DNA of 64,000 nucleotides from Burkholderia catarinensis (GCF_001883705.2 NZ_MDEQ02000007.1:186001-250000), one strand, 5' to 3'. Positions 17,486-25,929 are shown, counted from the first letter of the stretch. Made by a program: numbers and translations. The notes: generated from the sequence alone by a model not told the origin.

Positions 17486-18088
17486 ATGAAAACCGACGCC
17501 GAATCCCATCAACGGATGACCGAACGCCGCCGCGCGGGCCACGAGAAGAAGCAGGCCGCCGCCACCCACGAAAAGGGGCTGCTGATCGTCAATACCGGTA
17601 ACGGCAAGGGCAAGAGCACGGCCGCGTTCGGCATGGCCGTGCGCGTGCTCGGCCACGGCATGCGGCTCGGCGTCGTGCAGTTCATCAAGGGGGCGCTGCA
17701 CACGTCCGAGCGCGACTTCCTCGGCGCGGTCGCGGAATGCGATTTCGTGACGATGGGCGACGGCTATACGTGGAACACGCAGAACCGCGACGCCGACATC
17801 GCGACCGCGCGCAAGGGCTGGGACGAGGCGCGCCGGATGATCGAAAGCGGCGATTACCGGATGGTGATCCTCGACGAGCTGAACACCGTGCTGAAGTACG
17901 AATACCTGCCGCTCGACGAAGTGCTCGCGACGCTCGTCGCGCGTCCGGATTCGGTGCACGTCGTCGTTACCGGGCGCCACGCGCCCGATGCGCTGATCGA
18001 TGCGGCCGATCTCGTCACCGAAATGCGGCTCGTCAAGCATCCGTACAAGGAGCAAGGCGTGAAGGCGCAGCCCGGCGTGGAGTTCTGA
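17486..18088 (+). CDS. cobO: corrinoid adenosyltransferase CobO (BtuR/CobP family)
   Basis: Protein of 200 residues that transfers the adenosyl group of ATP to cob(I)yrinic acid diamide. The ATP loop is NTGNGKGKSTAAFGMAVRVLGHG near residues 35-57, then GVVQFIKGALHTSERDFL, and the Walker-B-like MVILDELNTVLKYEYL; TGRHAPDALIDAADLVTEM closes the catalytic core. The N-terminal basic helix is typical of CobO. The ATG at 17486 follows AGGACG. It lies 37 bases after cobE and two bases before cobB, in the riboswitch-led operon. Confidence 0.95.
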   Translation: MKTDAESHQRMTERRRAGHEKKQAAATHEKGLLIVNTGNGKGKSTAAFGMAVRVLGHGMRLGVVQFIKGALHTSERDFLGAVAECDFVTMGDGYTWNTQNRDADIATARKGWDEARRMIESGDYRMVILDELNTVLKYEYLPLDEVLATLVARPDSVHVVVTGRHAPDALIDAADLVTEMRLVKHPYKEQGVKAQPGVEF

Positions 18089-18090
18089 GC

Positions 18091-19401
18091 GTGCCGGCCT
18101 GCCCCGCGCTGTTCGTCAGCGCACCCGCGTCGGGCCAGGGCAAGACGGCGGTGACGGCCGGCCTCGCGCGGCTGCACCGCCGGCTCGGTCGTCGCGTGCG
18201 CGTGTTCAAGACCGGGCCCGATTTTCTCGATCCGATGCTGCTCGAACGCGCGAGCGGCGCGCCCGTGCATGCGCTCGACCTCGGGATGGTCGGCGAGGCC
18301 GGCTGCCGCGCGCTGCTCGCCGATGCGGCGCGCGACGCGGACCTGATCCTGATCGAAGGCGTGATGGGGCTGTTCGACGGTACGCCGAGCAGTGCCGATC
18401 TCGCGGCCGCGTTCGGCGTGCCGGTCGTCGCGGTGATTTCCGCGAAGGCGATGGCGCAGACGTTCGCGGCGATCGCGTTCGGGCTCGCGCGGTTCCGGCC
18501 GGGGCTGCCGTTTCACGGCGTGCTGGCCAACCGCGTCGGCTCGGCCCGGCACGCGGAACTGCTGCAACAGGCGCTGCCCGGCGACCTGCGCTGGCTCGGG
18601 CACGTGCCGGCCGATGCGGGCATCGCGCTGCCTGAGCGGCATCTCGGCCTGCACCAGCCGGCCGACATCGACGATCTCGATGCGCGGCTCGATCGCGCAG
18701 CCGACGTGCTCGCGCAGACGGCGCTCGCCGAACTGCCGCCCGCCGTTTCGTTCGCGGAACCGGATGCCTCGGCGGCGCTGCCGCGTGCGCTCGCCGGCAA
18801 GCGGATCGCGGTCGCGCGCGATGCGGCGTTCTCGTTCATCTATCCGGCGAATCTCGCGCTGCTCGATGCGCTCGGTGCGCAGGTACGGTTCTTCTCGCCG
18901 CTCGCCGACGAGCCCGTGCCCGACGATTGCGACGCGCTGTTCCTGCCGGGCGGCTATCCGGAACTGCATGCGGCAACGCTCGCGGCGAATGGCGAGACCG
19001 CGCGGACGATTCGCGCGCACGCGGCGGCCGGCCGGCCGATCGTCGCGGAATGCGGGGGGATGGTGTACCTGTGCGAATCGCTGACCGATGCGGACGGCTT
19101 GAAGACGGCGATGCTCGGCGTGCTGCCGGGCCATGCGACGATGCAGCGCCGGTTCGCGGCGCTCGGCATGCAGCAGCTCGACACGCGCACCGGACCGATG
19201 CGCGGTCATACGTTTCATTATTCGCGGCTCGACACGCCGCTGTTGCCGGCCGCGATCGCCGCGCGCCCCGACGGCGCGCCGGGCAGCGGCGAAGCCGTCT
19301 ATCGCAGCGGTGCGGTGGTCGCGACGTACATGCACATGTACTGGCCGTCGAATCAGGATGCGGTCGTGGCGTTGTTCGGCGGGGAAGCGTTTCTGGATTG
19401 A
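18091..19401 (+). CDS. cobB: cobyrinate a,c-diamide synthase (hydrogenobyrinate form)
   Basis: Glutamine amidotransferase of 436 residues that amidates the a and c side chains of the corrin ring. The N-terminal ATPase domain has FVSAPASGQGKTAVTAGLAR (P-loop) and KTGPDFLDPMLLERASG; LIEGVMGLFDG follows. The C-terminal class I amidotransferase part carries FLPGGYPELHAATL and IVAECGGMVYL with the catalytic Cys of ECGG. The GTG at 18091 lies two bases after the cobO stop, and the ATG-less start is supported because the P-loop strand begins at once. It ends the riboswitch-led operon and its last 49 bases overlap the opposite-strand ParD-like frame. Confidence 0.95.
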   Translation: MPACPALFVSAPASGQGKTAVTAGLARLHRRLGRRVRVFKTGPDFLDPMLLERASGAPVHALDLGMVGEAGCRALLADAARDADLILIEGVMGLFDGTPSSADLAAAFGVPVVAVISAKAMAQTFAAIAFGLARFRPGLPFHGVLANRVGSARHAELLQQALPGDLRWLGHVPADAGIALPERHLGLHQPADIDDLDARLDRAADVLAQTALAELPPAVSFAEPDASAALPRALAGKRIAVARDAAFSFIYPANLALLDALGAQVRFFSPLADEPVPDDCDALFLPGGYPELHAATLAANGETARTIRAHAAAGRPIVAECGGMVYLCESLTDADGLKTAMLGVLPGHATMQRRFAALGMQQLDTRTGPMRGHTFHYSRLDTPLLPAAIAARPDGAPGSGEAVYRSGAVVATYMHMYWPSNQDAVVALFGGEAFLD

Positions 19402-19628
19402 TCGATGCCATGCGGTGCCCGCATGCGTGCCGGGAAGGCCGCGCTGTCGAATGGCTTGGCCCCCCCTGATGCCTCACCGGCCTTCAACGCTTCTTGTAAC
19501 GCACGCGCCTGCGTTTCGTGTAATTCGAGCCGCCGCAAACCGGCTCGCGCGACGTCGCTTGCGGAACCGTATCGCCCCGATTGCACTTGAGCGTCGACGA
19601 ATTCGGCAAAGTGGTCGTCTTCCGTCAC
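19353..19628 (-). pseudogene. orphan, probably truncated ParD-like antitoxin
   Basis: The frame from the GTG at 19628 encodes VTEDDHFAEFVDAQVQSGRY and then GSASDVARAGLRRLELHE, the ParD/CopG-type ribbon-helix-helix fold that continues into a helical tail (LQEALKAGEASGGAKPFDSAAF). Normal ParD proteins have about eight more residues forming the DNA-binding strand before this point, and here those would fall inside the M20 gene, whose stop overlaps the GTG. The C-terminus runs past the usual end and over the last 49 bases of cobB. No ParE toxin lies beside it. I read it as a decayed antitoxin left from a lost pair, though a GTG-started short antitoxin cannot be excluded. Confidence 0.6.
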
Positions 19629-20788
19629 ACCAGAAACGCCTCGGCCAGCTTGACCCAGTACGACGCGCCGGTCGGCAGCGCCGCGTCGTTGAAGTCGTAG
19701 CCGGGGTTGTGCACCATGCAGCCGCCCTCCCCGTCGCCGTTGCCGATGATCAGGTAGCAACCCGGCCGCTTCTCGAGCAGGAACGCGAAATCCTCGCTGC
19801 CGGTGAGCGGCACCATCCCGTCGATCAGGTTCGCATCGCCCACCCACTCGCGCGCGACGCCGCGTGCGAACGCGGTCATTTCCGCATCGTTGACGAGCAC
19901 CGGGTAGCGGCGCTGGTAGTCGAGCGTCGCGGTCGCGCCGAACACGGCCGCCTGCGCATGCACGACTTCCTTGATGCGCGTCTCGAGCAGGTCGCGCACG
20001 TCAGGCTTCAGCGCGCGCACCGACAGGCGCATCTGCGCGCGATCGGGAATCACGTTCGGCGCCTCGCCCGCGTGGATCGCGCCGACCGTGACGATCGCCA
20101 TGTCGAGCGGCGACACGTTGCGCGACACGATCGTCTGCAGCGCCAGCACGATCTGCGCGCACACGACGACCGGATCGATCGCCTTGTGCGGCACCGCGCC
20201 GTGGCCGCCGCGGCCCTGCACGTCGATGACGACGGTATCCGACGACGCCATGAACGGCCCCGGCAGGAAGCCGAACTTGCCAGTCGGGAAGCCCGGCATG
20301 TTGTGCATCGCGAAGATCGCGTCGCACGGGAACTGCTCGAACAACCCCTCGTCGAGCATCTTCTTCGCGCCGCCGAGCCCTTCCTCGGCCGGCTGGAAAA
20401 TCAGGTTCAGCGTGCCCGAGAAGCGGCGCTCGCGCGCCAGATGCTTCGCGGCCGCGAGCAGCATCGCCGTGTGGCCGTCGTGGCCGCACGCGTGCATCTT
20501 GCCCGCGATCGTGCTCTGGTACGGCAGCCCCGTCGCCTCGTGGATCGGCAGCGCGTCCATGTCGGCGCGCAAGCCGAGGCGCTGCTGGCCGTCGCCCACC
20601 TTCAACTGCGCGACGACGCCTGTGCCGCCGAGCCCGCGATGCACCGTGTAGCCCCACGACTGCAGCTGCTGCGCGACGAGGTCGCTCGTCGCGAATTCCT
20701 CGAAGCCCAACTCGGGATGGGCGTGGATGCGGTGCCGGATCTCGATCATTTCGTCGGCAAGGCCTGCGGGGATCACGCTGTGCGTCAC
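19625..20788 (-). CDS. M20 family metallopeptidase/amidohydrolase (hippurate hydrolase-like)
   Basis: Protein of 387 residues. The M20 metal motifs are present: RHRIHAHPELGFEE, LRADMDALPI, HACGHDGHTAMLLAAA, FQPAEEGLGGAKKM, and near the C-terminus MVPLTGSEDFAFLLEKRPGCYLIIGNG with HNPGYDFND. This arrangement is shared by hippurate hydrolase, N-acetyl-L-amino-acid deacetylase and IAA-amino-acid hydrolases, so the substrate is an N-acyl amino acid of unknown kind. The GTG at 20788 is chosen because AGGAGA lies just upstream. An upstream ATG would add 28 residues with no family match. It appears monocistronic, ending at the ParD-like frame. Confidence 0.9.
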   Translation of the reverse strand: MTHSVIPAGLADEMIEIRHRIHAHPELGFEEFATSDLVAQQLQSWGYTVHRGLGGTGVVAQLKVGDGQQRLGLRADMDALPIHEATGLPYQSTIAGKMHACGHDGHTAMLLAAAKHLARERRFSGTLNLIFQPAEEGLGGAKKMLDEGLFEQFPCDAIFAMHNMPGFPTGKFGFLPGPFMASSDTVVIDVQGRGGHGAVPHKAIDPVVVCAQIVLALQTIVSRNVSPLDMAIVTVGAIHAGEAPNVIPDRAQMRLSVRALKPDVRDLLETRIKEVVHAQAAVFGATATLDYQRRYPVLVNDAEMTAFARGVAREWVGDANLIDGMVPLTGSEDFAFLLEKRPGCYLIIGNGDGEGGCMVHNPGYDFNDAALPTGASYWVKLAEAFLV

Positions 20789-21145
20789 GGTGTCGTCTCC
20801 TGATGTTCGGTGGGGAATGTGCAGGCAAGGATAGTCCGTGGAGCAGCAACCGAACAGGCAGAAAGTCGTCACTGCGACAACCTGTGGTTGCTAGCCGATC
20901 ATGGTGGCGCGCGGCGAATCGCACGGACGGTGGAAACCGGCCATCCGGACGACTGCCGCGCCTGATCGGGACCCTCGATACTGCATGTTCAGTCTCGATT
21001 TTTACTTGGGGGGGTAGCGTTGAGTGCCGTTCACCATTCCGGAATAATTACGGTACATCAAAGGGTTGAGCGTTCTTGTTCATTTTTTGACGGCTGTACA
21101 TTTTTTGTGTACGCTGACAAAAAAGTGAACAAGCGAACCGCCCTG
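20789..21145. other. intergenic region before the AbiE-like pair
   Basis: No credible gene. The left half should hold the M20 promoter. The right end holds the inverted repeats and promoter-like elements described separately. A run of seven Gs lies near 21009-21015. In-frame TTG and GTG codons exist upstream of the AbiEi-like gene (21020, 21125), but the ATG at 21146 gives the best protein start. Confidence 0.5.
21078..21130 (+). promoter_or_regulatory. nested inverted repeats and promoter of the AbiE-like operon
   Basis: GTTCATTTTTTG at 21078-21089 faces CAAAAAAGTGAAC at 21118-21130 as a near-perfect inverted repeat (one-base indel). Inside it GTACA-N7-TGTAC is a perfect repeat at 21096-21112. 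A -35-like TTGACG at 21087 is spaced 17 bases from TACGCT at 21110. The promoter is thus wrapped in the repeats, as expected of autoregulation by the antitoxin. Seen by eye; binding is inferred. Confidence 0.5.
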
Positions 21146-22216
21146 ATGCCCGAGAACGCCACCTTGCCGATATCGGAACAGCACGTGCTCGACGACGCCT
21201 GTGCCGCGTTCGAACGCGTGACCCGACGCTTCGACGCACGGCCTGTCCGCGTGCCGGCCGCATACAGCGCGCATGCCGACGCGATGATCCGCTTCGGCAT
21301 CGCCGGGCAAACCTTCGAGATGCCGGTGGCCGTGAGCAGCAGCGTCGAATCGCTGCAGGGCGCGCTCGCCGCGCTGCGTCGCCGCGGCGGCGCCCCGATG
21401 CCCGGCGAGCGACCGCTGATGCTGATCGTGCCGCATCTTTCGGCCGAACTGGCCGCTCGCCTGGCCGACCATGACATCCCGTTCCTCGATACCGCCGGCA
21501 ACACATACCTGATTCAGCCGGAGGCGGCGGTGCTGATCTCCGGCCGGCCGAAACCCGCCCGCACGCCGCGCCGGCAGGCGTCGCGCGCGACCACGCCGAA
21601 GGGGCTCGCCGTGATGTTCGCACTCGCGACGCAGCCGGGCCTCGTCGCGCAGCCGTACCGGGCGATTGCCGCCGCGTCCGGCGTCGCGCTCGGCACGGTC
21701 AATCTCGCGATGGACGACCTGATCGCGCGCGGCCTCGTCGCGCAGCGCCGCAACGGCGAGCGCCTGATTCCCGACTGGCCGCGCTTCGTGCAGGAATGGG
21801 TCGCGCTGTACCCGAGCCGTTTGCGCGCGAAATTGCCGAGCCGCCGGTTTGCCGGCCTCGCGCCCGACTGGTGGCGCGATTTCGATTTCGCAGCATTCGA
21901 TGCGCGGCTTGGCGGCGAACCGGCGGCCGACCTGCTGACGCACGATCTGAAGCCGGCCACGATCACCGTCTATACGCATGGCGCAGTGCCGAACCGCCTG
22001 CTGCTCCAGGCCCGCCTGCGTCCGGACGAACGCGGCGACGTCGAAATCCTCGAAGCGTTCTGGCCGCGCTCGCCGGCGCTCGACTGGCGCGAGCAGGACG
22101 TGCCGCTCGCGCCACCGCTCCTGATCTATGCGGATCTCGTCTCGTCCGGGGACAGCCGCAATCTTGCCGCCGCCGAACGGATCCATGACCGATACCTCGC
22201 CCACCCGCCCGCTTGA
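21146..22216 (+). CDS. AbiEi-like antitoxin/transcriptional regulator of a type IV TA pair
   Basis: Protein of 356 residues from the ATG at 21146. The middle part has a winged-helix-like segment (KGLAVMFALATQPGLVAQPYRAIAAASGVALGTVNLAMDDLIARGLV at about 155-200), then a C-terminal domain ending DLVSSGDSRNLAAAERIHDRYL, as in AbiEi-type antitoxin regulators. The N-terminal third (FLDTAGNTYL motif) is typical of larger members. It overlaps the downstream nucleotidyltransferase gene by 32 bases, so the two are co-translated. In known AbiE systems this protein represses its own promoter and neutralises the toxin without direct binding. Assignment by pattern, not by search. Confidence 0.75.
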   Translation: MPENATLPISEQHVLDDACAAFERVTRRFDARPVRVPAAYSAHADAMIRFGIAGQTFEMPVAVSSSVESLQGALAALRRRGGAPMPGERPLMLIVPHLSAELAARLADHDIPFLDTAGNTYLIQPEAAVLISGRPKPARTPRRQASRATTPKGLAVMFALATQPGLVAQPYRAIAAASGVALGTVNLAMDDLIARGLVAQRRNGERLIPDWPRFVQEWVALYPSRLRAKLPSRRFAGLAPDWWRDFDFAAFDARLGGEPAADLLTHDLKPATITVYTHGAVPNRLLLQARLRPDERGDVEILEAFWPRSPALDWREQDVPLAPPLLIYADLVSSGDSRNLAAAERIHDRYLAHPPA

Positions 22217-23090
22217 AGTCGACGCACGCCGGCCGCTCGAGCCGGCGGCGGTCGCGCTGCTGCAAGCGGTCGGCATGGCCTGCACGCGCGTCGATGCGGC
22301 CTTCGTCGTTGCCGGCGCAACCGCGCGCGACATCCTGATGTGGCACGTCCACGGCATCCGGCCGGTGCGCGCGACGCGCGATGTCGACGTCGCAGTGTGC
22401 GCGGTGAGCTGGCCGTTTCATGAGCAGCTCGTCGATGCGCTCGTCGCGACCGGCCAATTCACGCGCGCGCCGAAGCATCAGCAGAAACTGCTGTTTGACA
22501 GCGGAGCGCGGGGGTTTCGCACCGAACTCGATCTCGTGCCGTTCGGGCCGCTCGAAACGCCGCCCGGCGAAATCGCGTGGCCGCCGGGCGGCGATTTCGT
22601 ACTGAACGTGCTGGGGTTCCAGGAAGCGGTAGACACAGCGCAGCCGGTGTCGATCGACGCGCGCACCGTCGTGCCGGTGGCCAGCCTGCCGGCACTCGCG
22701 CTGCTGAAGTTGCTCGCGTGGAAGGACCGGCGCGCGCGCCAGAACAGCGACGCATACGACCTGCTGTTCCTGCTGCGGAATTATCACGACGCCGGCAATC
22801 GTGAACGTATCTGGGATGCCGCACCGGACCTGATCGAGGCGCATGCGTTCCAGCCGGGCCTCGCCGCCGCCGCGCTGCTCGCGCGAGATGCGAAACGGAT
22901 TGCTTCGCCGCAAACGCGCGACGCCATCCGCGCGCTGCTATCCGACGAAGCCACTTACGCTGTGCTCGGCCAGGATCTGCTGGCACGTGCGTTCGCGCTG
23001 TTGCCGGGTGAATTCAGCGATGACGCCGACCGGTATCTCGACGCGTTCCGCCACGCGTTTCTCGTCGATCAGCCCGCCCCGCGTGCGTAA
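22185..23090 (+). CDS. AbiEii-like nucleotidyltransferase (type IV toxin candidate)
   Basis: Protein of 301 residues. GATARDILMWHVHG followed by ATRDVDVAV matches the nucleotidyltransferase motifs I and II (G-x-x-x-R and D-x-D), and ALLKLLAWKDRRARQNSDAYDLLFLLRNY matches the conserved Lys and Asp region of the AbiEii/AbiGii and MenA-like family. Members transfer nucleotides to tRNA or other targets and stop growth unless restrained. The ATG at 22185 lies inside the end of the antitoxin-like gene (32-base overlap). It is convergent with vapC. Toxic activity is inferred from family and pairing. Confidence 0.78.
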   Translation: MTDTSPTRPLEVDARRPLEPAAVALLQAVGMACTRVDAAFVVAGATARDILMWHVHGIRPVRATRDVDVAVCAVSWPFHEQLVDALVATGQFTRAPKHQQKLLFDSGARGFRTELDLVPFGPLETPPGEIAWPPGGDFVLNVLGFQEAVDTAQPVSIDARTVVPVASLPALALLKLLAWKDRRARQNSDAYDLLFLLRNYHDAGNRERIWDAAPDLIEAHAFQPGLAAAALLARDAKRIASPQTRDAIRALLSDEATYAVLGQDLLARAFALLPGEFSDDADRYLDAFRHAFLVDQPAPRA

Positions 23091-23146
23091 CTGCGTGACG
23101 CGCCGCTGCGGAACAGCAACGTCATCGCACTTGTGCCCCGCCGCGC

Positions 23147-23563
23147 TCAGGCCGCCCAGTCTTCGAGCGACAACGCGGCGACACGGCCGAATTCCCGGCC
23201 GTTGTTCGTGACGAGCACCGCGCCGGCCGCGATCGCATGCCCGGCGATCGACGCATCGTTCGCGCCGATCGGCGTGCCGCGCGCGGCGAGATCGGCGCGA
23301 ATCGCGGCCGTTGCATCGACGGCCGCCGTATCCCACGACAGCACGCCATCCAGCCGCGAAACAAAGGCCGTCACGAGTTCCGCATGCTTCGGCGACGCCT
23401 TCCTGCCGATCGCGCCGAACCGCATTTCGGCATAGGTAATGGCCGACACGACGATCCGGTGCTGCGCGTTGACGCACGACTGCAACCGCGACAGCACCAC
23501 GGGCGGCCGCTCGCGCATGATGAACGAACAAATGTTCGTATCGAGCATGTAGAGCGTGGTCAC
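23147..23563 (-). CDS. vapC: VapC family PIN-domain ribonuclease toxin
   Basis: Protein of 138 residues. PIN-domain acids are visible: MLDTNICSFIM (first Asp), SAITYAEMRFGA (Glu), DTAAVDATAAIRADLAARGTPIGANDASIAGHAIAAGAVLVTNNGREF (Asp cluster and the closing Asn/Arg region). The start is a GTG at 23563 that overlaps the vapB stop by four bases, so expression is coupled to the antitoxin. The family cleaves tRNA or rRNA with Mg. It is convergent with the AbiE-like pair. Confidence 0.9.
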   Translation of the reverse strand: MTTLYMLDTNICSFIMRERPPVVLSRLQSCVNAQHRIVVSAITYAEMRFGAIGRKASPKHAELVTAFVSRLDGVLSWDTAAVDATAAIRADLAARGTPIGANDASIAGHAIAAGAVLVTNNGREFGRVAALSLEDWAA

Positions 23564-23823
23564 CGGCTGGACTCCGTCGGCGAGCCGGCATCGCCGGACA
23601 GGTCGAAACGGCCGGACTCGATGACGGCCGGGCGTTCGGCGAGGAAATCGGCGTCGGCCAGCGGTTCGTTCGAGAACGAGAGCCACGTGGGACGCACCGG
23701 CCGCAGCAGCAGCGTATCGCCCTCGCGGCGGATCTCGAGTTCGGTCACGCCCTCGAACTCCATGTCCTTCGGGATGCGGATTGCCTGGTTACGGGCGTTC
23801 TTGAAAATGGAAACGGTGCGCAT
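23560..23823 (-). CDS. vapB: VapB family antitoxin (AbrB/SpoVT fold)
   Basis: Protein of 87 residues. The N-terminal swapped-hairpin DNA-binding motif reads TVSIFKNARNQAIRIPKDMEFEG with LEIRREGDTLLLRP, as in VapB/MazE proteins; the C-terminal 40 residues (SFSNEPLADADFLAERPAVIES) would wrap the toxin. The ATG at 23823 puts the AbrB strand at residue 2. It precedes vapC with a GTGA overlap. A palindrome 37 bases before the start is its probable operator. Confidence 0.88.
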   Translation of the reverse strand: MRTVSIFKNARNQAIRIPKDMEFEGVTELEIRREGDTLLLRPVRPTWLSFSNEPLADADFLAERPAVIESGRFDLSGDAGSPTESSR

Positions 23824-23859
23824 GAGCCACTCCATGGGAGTACGATGCACCCATTCTAA

Positions 23860-23877
23860 ACATATGCTGGCATATGT
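23860..23877. promoter_or_regulatory. palindromic VapBC operator
   Basis: ACATATG-CTGG-CATATGT is a perfect 7-4-7 inverted repeat beginning 37 bases before the vapB start. VapB-type proteins bind such repeats to repress their own operon. The surrounding 250 bases (23824-24073) hold no other gene. Confidence 0.65.
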
Positions 23878-24073
23878 CAATTTCAGGGGGCGCGAATCGG
23901 ACGTCGCGCCCCACGCTGTCATGGGTGTTTTTGTCATGCTGCCGCCTGTCGTCGATGAGGAGAGCAATCCATTCTTCATGACGCAGGCCGCGCGGTCCAT
24001 ATCCCGAACGGCCGATGCAGACGCGATGCACGAGCCGCGCGCAACGTCGTACCGACGCTGCGCCCCCACCCCG

Positions 24074-25090
24074 TCACGGCAACCGGAAAGTGTCGAAGAA
24101 TGTATCGCGCTCGATCACGGTGAGCGCCGCGCGCTTGTGCGGGAAGTCGAACTCCTTCAGCGTGTAGAACCCGAGCCGGTGCATGTACGCGATGTGCCGC
24201 ACGTGATCGACCCGCGGCTCGCCGACGAGCCGCTGCGTGCGCGGTTCGTCGACGAACATGTAGTGCAGCACCCCGCTCCACCACGCATGCAGCTTGCCGG
24301 CGCTCTGGAAGCGCGGGTCGCCGATCAGCAGGTGCAGCCCGCGATCGTAGTCGTGCGCGTCGTAGAACGGTGCGAGACGGTCCTCCTTCGCCCAGTAGAA
24401 CTCGAAATAGCCGAACGGCGTGTCGTCGAAATAGCCGATCATCGGGTGCATGTGCGGATCGGCAAGCCGCTCGGCGAGATACGCCGCGTGCTCGTCGCGC
24501 GTGCCGCGCTGGTCCCAGAAATGCGCGACGCGATCGAGGTTCATCCAGCCGCTGAACAGTTCCGCGTGCGCGTCGATGTCGACGGTGCGCAGGCTGAACG
24601 TCATCCCGACCTGCGGCATATGGCGCGCATAAACCTCGCCGGCCGGCGACGGCGGCCGCACCGGGTGCCGGTGGCCGTTCGTGATCGCGTAGCGCAGCGG
24701 CATCCCGCCCGACGCGCTCGCCTTCAGCCACGGCCGCGGGTTCTGCCAGAACGTCGTGCGCGACACGGTGACGCGCAGCATATTGCCCACGACCTGTGCG
24801 CCGTCGATCACGCCCTCGCGCACCGCGCGCGCGACGTACGACGCCACGGCCGCCGCATCGGCGCCGCCGAGCGGCACCGAGATCGTCGCCGCGTCGTGTC
24901 GCGTGTCGGTGTTGAACAGCGCGACGAACGCCGCGAGCAGCGCGTCCGGCGAATCGTCGGGCCGCCACGCGTCGAGCGTGCGCTCGGCGACCGGCGCCGC
25001 CTGCCCGTGCGCGGCGCCGTCGAGCGCGGCGGCCACTTCACCTTCGACGGCGTCCGCGGCGCCGGCCGGTTTCGTCAGCGTGTCTTCCAT
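24074..25090 (-). CDS. orbL: ornibactin N-acyltransferase OrbL
   Basis: Protein of 338 residues resembling IucB/PvdY-type siderophore acyltransferases: the GNAT-like core contains MIGYFDDTPFGYFEFYWAKEDRLAPFYDAHDYDRGLHLLIGDPRF and HYMFVDEPRTQRLVGEPRVDHVRHIAYMHRLGF, close to the C-terminal half of OrbK. In ornibactin assembly such enzymes acylate the N-delta of hydroxyornithine. The ATG at 25090 overlaps the pvdF stop (TGATG). It is the last gene of the orbI-led operon. The division of labour between OrbL and OrbK is not settled by the sequence. Confidence 0.92.
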   Translation of the reverse strand: MEDTLTKPAGAADAVEGEVAAALDGAAHGQAAPVAERTLDAWRPDDSPDALLAAFVALFNTDTRHDAATISVPLGGADAAAVASYVARAVREGVIDGAQVVGNMLRVTVSRTTFWQNPRPWLKASASGGMPLRYAITNGHRHPVRPPSPAGEVYARHMPQVGMTFSLRTVDIDAHAELFSGWMNLDRVAHFWDQRGTRDEHAAYLAERLADPHMHPMIGYFDDTPFGYFEFYWAKEDRLAPFYDAHDYDRGLHLLIGDPRFQSAGKLHAWWSGVLHYMFVDEPRTQRLVGEPRVDHVRHIAYMHRLGFYTLKEFDFPHKRAALTVIERDTFFDTFRLP

Positions 25091-25929
25091 CACAGTGCTC
25101 CCGCGTCGTGGCGGTCGGCGAGGACGTGAAGCCCCTGCTCGAGCGCCGGAAACAGGCTGCGCTGGAAGTTGTTCCAGCGCAGCTCGAGAATCGTGTCGTC
25201 CGGCGCGATCGGCGTGTCGAGCACGTCGCAGATCACCTCGCCGGAATCGATGCCGTTGTCGACGTAGTGGAACGATGCGCCCGTCATCGTCACGGGCTCG
25301 ACGGACGACGTCGCGCCGCTCGCCCAGTCGACCCGTTCGCCGCGCGCGCCGTGCAGCGCGTCGAGCGTCGCCCACGCGCCGCGCCGCTGGTACGGCGAAT
25401 CGTCGGCCGTGATGCCCGGGTGGATGTTGGCGATGCGCCGGTGAAAGCGCGCACCGGGCCGCACGAGCTCGTCGAGGATCACGAGCAGCCCGTCGAGCAC
25501 GACGATGTCGGCATCGAGTTCGAGCAGGCGCTCGAGCAGGCGGCGCTCGAACGCCTGCTTGGCCGCAGCGCGCTCGCGCGCGTCGCGCGGCAGCCGCCGG
25601 TAAGTCGACGGAATCGAACAGAACAGTTCGTCGACCGGCCGGCCCTGCACCGTCAGAGCGTCGGGCAGGATCCACGGGCGGCCCGGCGTGCGCGCGAACC
25701 CGTAATCGGCGACTTTCGCGCGATCGGCCGGCGACCCGTCGTCGTCGTCGACGATCACGCCCCGGAGCGTGTAGCGTTCGCCGAGCGGCGCATCGTTCAG
25801 GCGCTCGACGAGGAATTCGAGCGGCGCCTTCATGTAGCGCGCGCCGCCCCGATAAGCGACCGGCTGGCCGGCACGATCGGCCGCGCCGTTGCGCAGCGAC
25901 TGGATGTAGACGAGATTTTTCTTCGGCAT
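25090..25929 (-). CDS. pvdF: N-delta-hydroxyornithine formyltransferase PvdF
   Basis: Protein of 279 residues. The formyltransferase centre is visible as NIHPGITADDSPYQRRG and then GASFHYVDNGIDSGEVICD, matching the catalytic Asn-His-Asp pattern of 10-formyl-tetrahydrofolate-dependent enzymes. It formylates the hydroxyornithine that becomes the C-terminal hydroxamate of ornibactin. The ATG at 25929 (MPKKNLVYIQSLRNG) is chosen over an upstream extension that would run towards the receptor gene. It lies 59 bases downstream of orbA and touches orbL by a TGATG overlap. Confidence 0.94.
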   Translation of the reverse strand: MPKKNLVYIQSLRNGAADRAGQPVAYRGGARYMKAPLEFLVERLNDAPLGERYTLRGVIVDDDDGSPADRAKVADYGFARTPGRPWILPDALTVQGRPVDELFCSIPSTYRRLPRDARERAAAKQAFERRLLERLLELDADIVVLDGLLVILDELVRPGARFHRRIANIHPGITADDSPYQRRGAWATLDALHGARGERVDWASGATSSVEPVTMTGASFHYVDNGIDSGEVICDVLDTPIAPDDTILELRWNNFQRSLFPALEQGLHVLADRHDAGAL

